Assembly (NCBI GenBank): GCA_903919925.1
Contig: CAIXKO010000336.1
Coordinates: forward strand, 1-53,726
Direction of reading: 5' to 3'
Length of the DNA: 53,726 bases
Source of the DNA: an uncultured Bacteroidota bacterium
Lineage (GTDB): Bacteria > Bacteroidota > Bacteroidia > Bacteroidales > UBA12481
In this document: positions 51,817-53,726 of the stretch, piece after piece
Layout of the letters: each line of letters begins with the position of its first letter
How positions within the stretch are numbered: position 1 is the stretch's first letter
Translations under genes and position numbers: made by a program
Notes under the pieces: model-generated
What the model saw: only the letters and a program-made list of their open reading frames with translations
Told to the model about the DNA's origin: nothing
Databases searched by the model: none

Positions 51817-53726
51817 ATGACACGAACGACCGTATTTCTCATGACTGCAATAATTAGCTTATGCTTCTCCTGCGGCAAGCAAGAACCTAATTATCCCGCA
51901 AACCGGGAGCCACTGATTGCCAATGCGTTTATACAGCTTCCATTGGGATCGGTAAAACCGACAGGCTGGCTCCGGGATCAGCTCCAGATTCAAGCCGATG
52001 GCTTACCCGGCCATCTCGATGAGTTCTGGCCATCGCTTACCACATCAGCCTGGCAGGGTGGTGAAAAGGAAGCCTGGGAACGCGGCCCATACTATCTGGA
52101 TGGTATGGTTCCGTTGGCCTATCTTCTGGATGATCAGCGGCTTATAGGAAAATTAAAAAAATGGATGGAACCTATTCTGGCATCAGGTCAGCCAAATGGT
52201 TGGTTTGGGCCCGCAAAAAACACCGATAGGTGGCCACTGGCTGTTGGCCTCAAGGTGTTGAAGAGTTATTATGAAGCCAGTAAGGATCCGAGGGCATTGG
52301 AAATAATCAAGAAATATTTCAACTATCTGGCTGAAAATAAACCGGATTGGCCGGATAAAGAATGGAGGGGAGTGCGTGCCATGGAAAATGCCGTTACGGG
52401 ATACTGGCTCTATCGGCAAACAGGAGATACCACCATTCTGAAAGCGATCCGGATGATTCACGAAAACTGCTTTAACTGGGGCAACTATTTTATCAAATTC
52501 CCATGGGATTCTCTCGCTGCACGTGAAGGCAGGATACCCAAAATCTGGGACGCTGTTGGCCTCACCGCGCATGTGGTGAATAATGCCATGGGAACAAAAT
52601 ATCCGGGTATCTGGTCGCAGCAGTCGGGCAATTTTAATGATTTACAGGCAACATATGAAGGATTAGCCAAGCTCGACAGCTACCATGGCCAGGTTGGCGG
52701 ACGATTCTCAGGCGACGAGCATCTAAGCGGACGTAATCCAATTCAAGGCACTGAAATGTGTGCGGTAGTCGAATATATGTTCTCGCTGGAAAACCTGATT
52801 GAGATTACCGGCAATGTAAAATTGGCCGACCGTCTCGATATTCTGGCATTCAACAGCCTTCCCGGCACCTGTACTGCCGATTACTGGGCACATCAGTATG
52901 ATCAGCAAGCCAATCAGGTATTGGTGAGTGATGGTCCCCGCCCGTGGTCGAGCAACCGTCCGGATGCAAATATTTTTGGAACTGAGCCCGATTTTGGTTG
53001 CTGCACAGCTAATGGGCATCAAGGCTGGCCCAAATTTACCCAGTCGCTTTGGATGGCTTCTCCGGATGGCGGTTTGGCAGCCATCAGCTATGCACCCTGT
53101 AAGGTAAATGCGCTAGCCGGTTCAAAAATTCCGGTTAACATTGAGGTCCAATCGAACTATCCATTTGAAGAAAAGGCCATTATCCTGGTTAACCCTGAAA
53201 AGGAGACCTCATTTCCAATCTATCTGAGAATACCAGAGTGGGTGGAAAAACCGTTGGTATCGGTTAACGGTGAGCCTGTTGCCTGCAAAACAGGTGAATT
53301 CCTGGCTGTAAACCGGAAATGGAAATCCGGCGATCGGATAGAGTTAGCTCTAACCTCCCCGGTTCGTATAGAGCGCCGATATAATAATGCCGCTTCGGTG
53401 GCGAAAGGCCCCCTCTTTTTCAGCTTGAGAATTGCCAAGAAATTTACCCCGGTTACCACCGTAAAAAACACTTACCAATACATGGGGTCAACAGATTGGA
53501 TGATCGAATCTACCAGCCCCTGGAATTTTGGACTGATTATCGATGAAACCAACCCATCGAAAAGCTTTGATGTGGTAAACAATCCTATCGGTAAGTATCC
53601 ATTTGGTGATCAGGGTGATCGAATTTATAATGTTACCAATGGAAGCTTTGATACCCTAAACCAAAATCCTCCGATCATGCTGAAAGCCAAGGGTAAACTG
53701 ATACCAAGCTGGGTCATGGATGGCAA
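51817..53726 (+). CDS. GH127-type beta-L-arabinofuranosidase lipoprotein, 3' truncated by window end
   Basis: 636 codons are present; the frame is open at the right edge. Lipoprotein leader MTRTTVFLMTAIISLCFSC. A barrel domain of the beta-L-arabinofuranosidase superfamily follows, with FWPSLTTSAWQGGEKEAWER, DGMVPLAYLL, RAMENAVTGYWLY, and the zinc-cysteine motif C395-C396 in GCCTANGHQGWPKF. The family uses a Zn-bound Cys thiolate as nucleophile. A beta-sandwich domain follows (from about 460). It should release beta-L-arabinofuranose from plant extensin, pectin or arabinogalactan. The GH127 versus GH146 assignment cannot be settled here. Downstream ending unknown. Confidence 0.88.
   Translation, partial: MTRTTVFLMTAIISLCFSCGKQEPNYPANREPLIANAFIQLPLGSVKPTGWLRDQLQIQADGLPGHLDEFWPSLTTSAWQGGEKEAWERGPYYLDGMVPLAYLLDDQRLIGKLKKWMEPILASGQPNGWFGPAKNTDRWPLAVGLKVLKSYYEASKDPRALEIIKKYFNYLAENKPDWPDKEWRGVRAMENAVTGYWLYRQTGDTTILKAIRMIHENCFNWGNYFIKFPWDSLAAREGRIPKIWDAVGLTAHVVNNAMGTKYPGIWSQQSGNFNDLQATYEGLAKLDSYHGQVGGRFSGDEHLSGRNPIQGTEMCAVVEYMFSLENLIEITGNVKLADRLDILAFNSLPGTCTADYWAHQYDQQANQVLVSDGPRPWSSNRPDANIFGTEPDFGCCTANGHQGWPKFTQSLWMASPDGGLAAISYAPCKVNALAGSKIPVNIEVQSNYPFEEKAIILVNPEKETSFPIYLRIPEWVEKPLVSVNGEPVACKTGEFLAVNRKWKSGDRIELALTSPVRIERRYNNAASVAKGPLFFSLRIAKKFTPVTTVKNTYQYMGSTDWMIESTSPWNFGLIIDETNPSKSFDVVNNPIGKYPFGDQGDRIYNVTNGSFDTLNQNPPIMLKAKGKLIPSWVMDG

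Overview
The window looks like a chromosomal segment of a free-living or plant-polymer-degrading member of the Bacteroidota (Bacteroidales/Marinilabiliales-like). The clues are two proteins with type IX secretion (T9SS) C-terminal sorting domains, many SusD-era style lipoproteins and signal-peptide enzymes, DUF5916, DUF1080 and DUF3795 proteins, a bacterial RRM protein, a LytTR membrane regulator, and TAnnTTTG-type -7 promoter boxes. No rRNA, tRNA, CRISPR array, integrase, transposase or prophage gene was seen.

Layout. 1-9.9 kb: a 9-bp repeat array, an MDR quinone oxidoreductase, a secreted calcineurin-like phosphoesterase, a T9SS CotH protein flanked by related hairpin elements, a DUF5916 outer-membrane protein, an SDR, a secreted esterase, DUF3795 and a lipoprotein. 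9.9-15.3 kb: a DUF6051 hydrolase, a LytTR regulator and a 1083-residue GH27-GH43 fusion. 15.4-21.2 kb: a GT39-like transferase overlapping mntP, a duplicated class II aldolase with a dead second half, an RRM protein, a patatin and its partner. 21.2-26.5 kb: a Tat-type class V aminotransferase and a lipoprotein/GH38/DUF1080 operon. 26.5-31.9 kb: a hyperacidic 80-residue protein facing a three-gene operon of two M14 carboxypeptidases and a RhaA-fold protein with altered metal ligands. 32-37.2 kb: a PAS histidine kinase, a Cys-rich secreted protein, an RlmI-type methyltransferase, and a translationally coupled V4R protein plus soluble histidine kinase. 37.2-47.3 kb: membrane proteins, an MFS exporter, a C10 protease with leucine-rich repeats and a T9SS tail, and an ABC-2 exporter pair. 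47.4-53.7 kb: a GH53 galactanase, a CPBP protease, an LRR membrane protein, a decayed DUF4143 ATPase, and a GH127-type beta-L-arabinofuranosidase cut by the window edge.

How it fits together. Several enzymes point to plant galactans and arabinogalactans: GH53 for beta-1,4-galactan, GH27 plus a GH43 module resembling exo-beta-1,3-galactanases for arabinogalactan proteins, and GH127 for beta-L-arabinofuranosides. They are scattered single genes and not one classical SusCD polysaccharide utilisation locus; no SusC/SusD pair is present.

Most noteworthy: (1) the RhaA-like protein, which keeps the fold signatures but has replaced three of the seven metal ligands and is encoded 11 bp behind two carboxypeptidases whose catalytic domains carry DxDGDG inserts; (2) the V4R-histidine kinase pair; (3) the GH27-GH43 fusion; (4) the half-dead double aldolase; (5) three dispersed arrays of the 9-mer GTGAAGAAC. 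All functional statements are by reading motifs; no alignment or database search was run.
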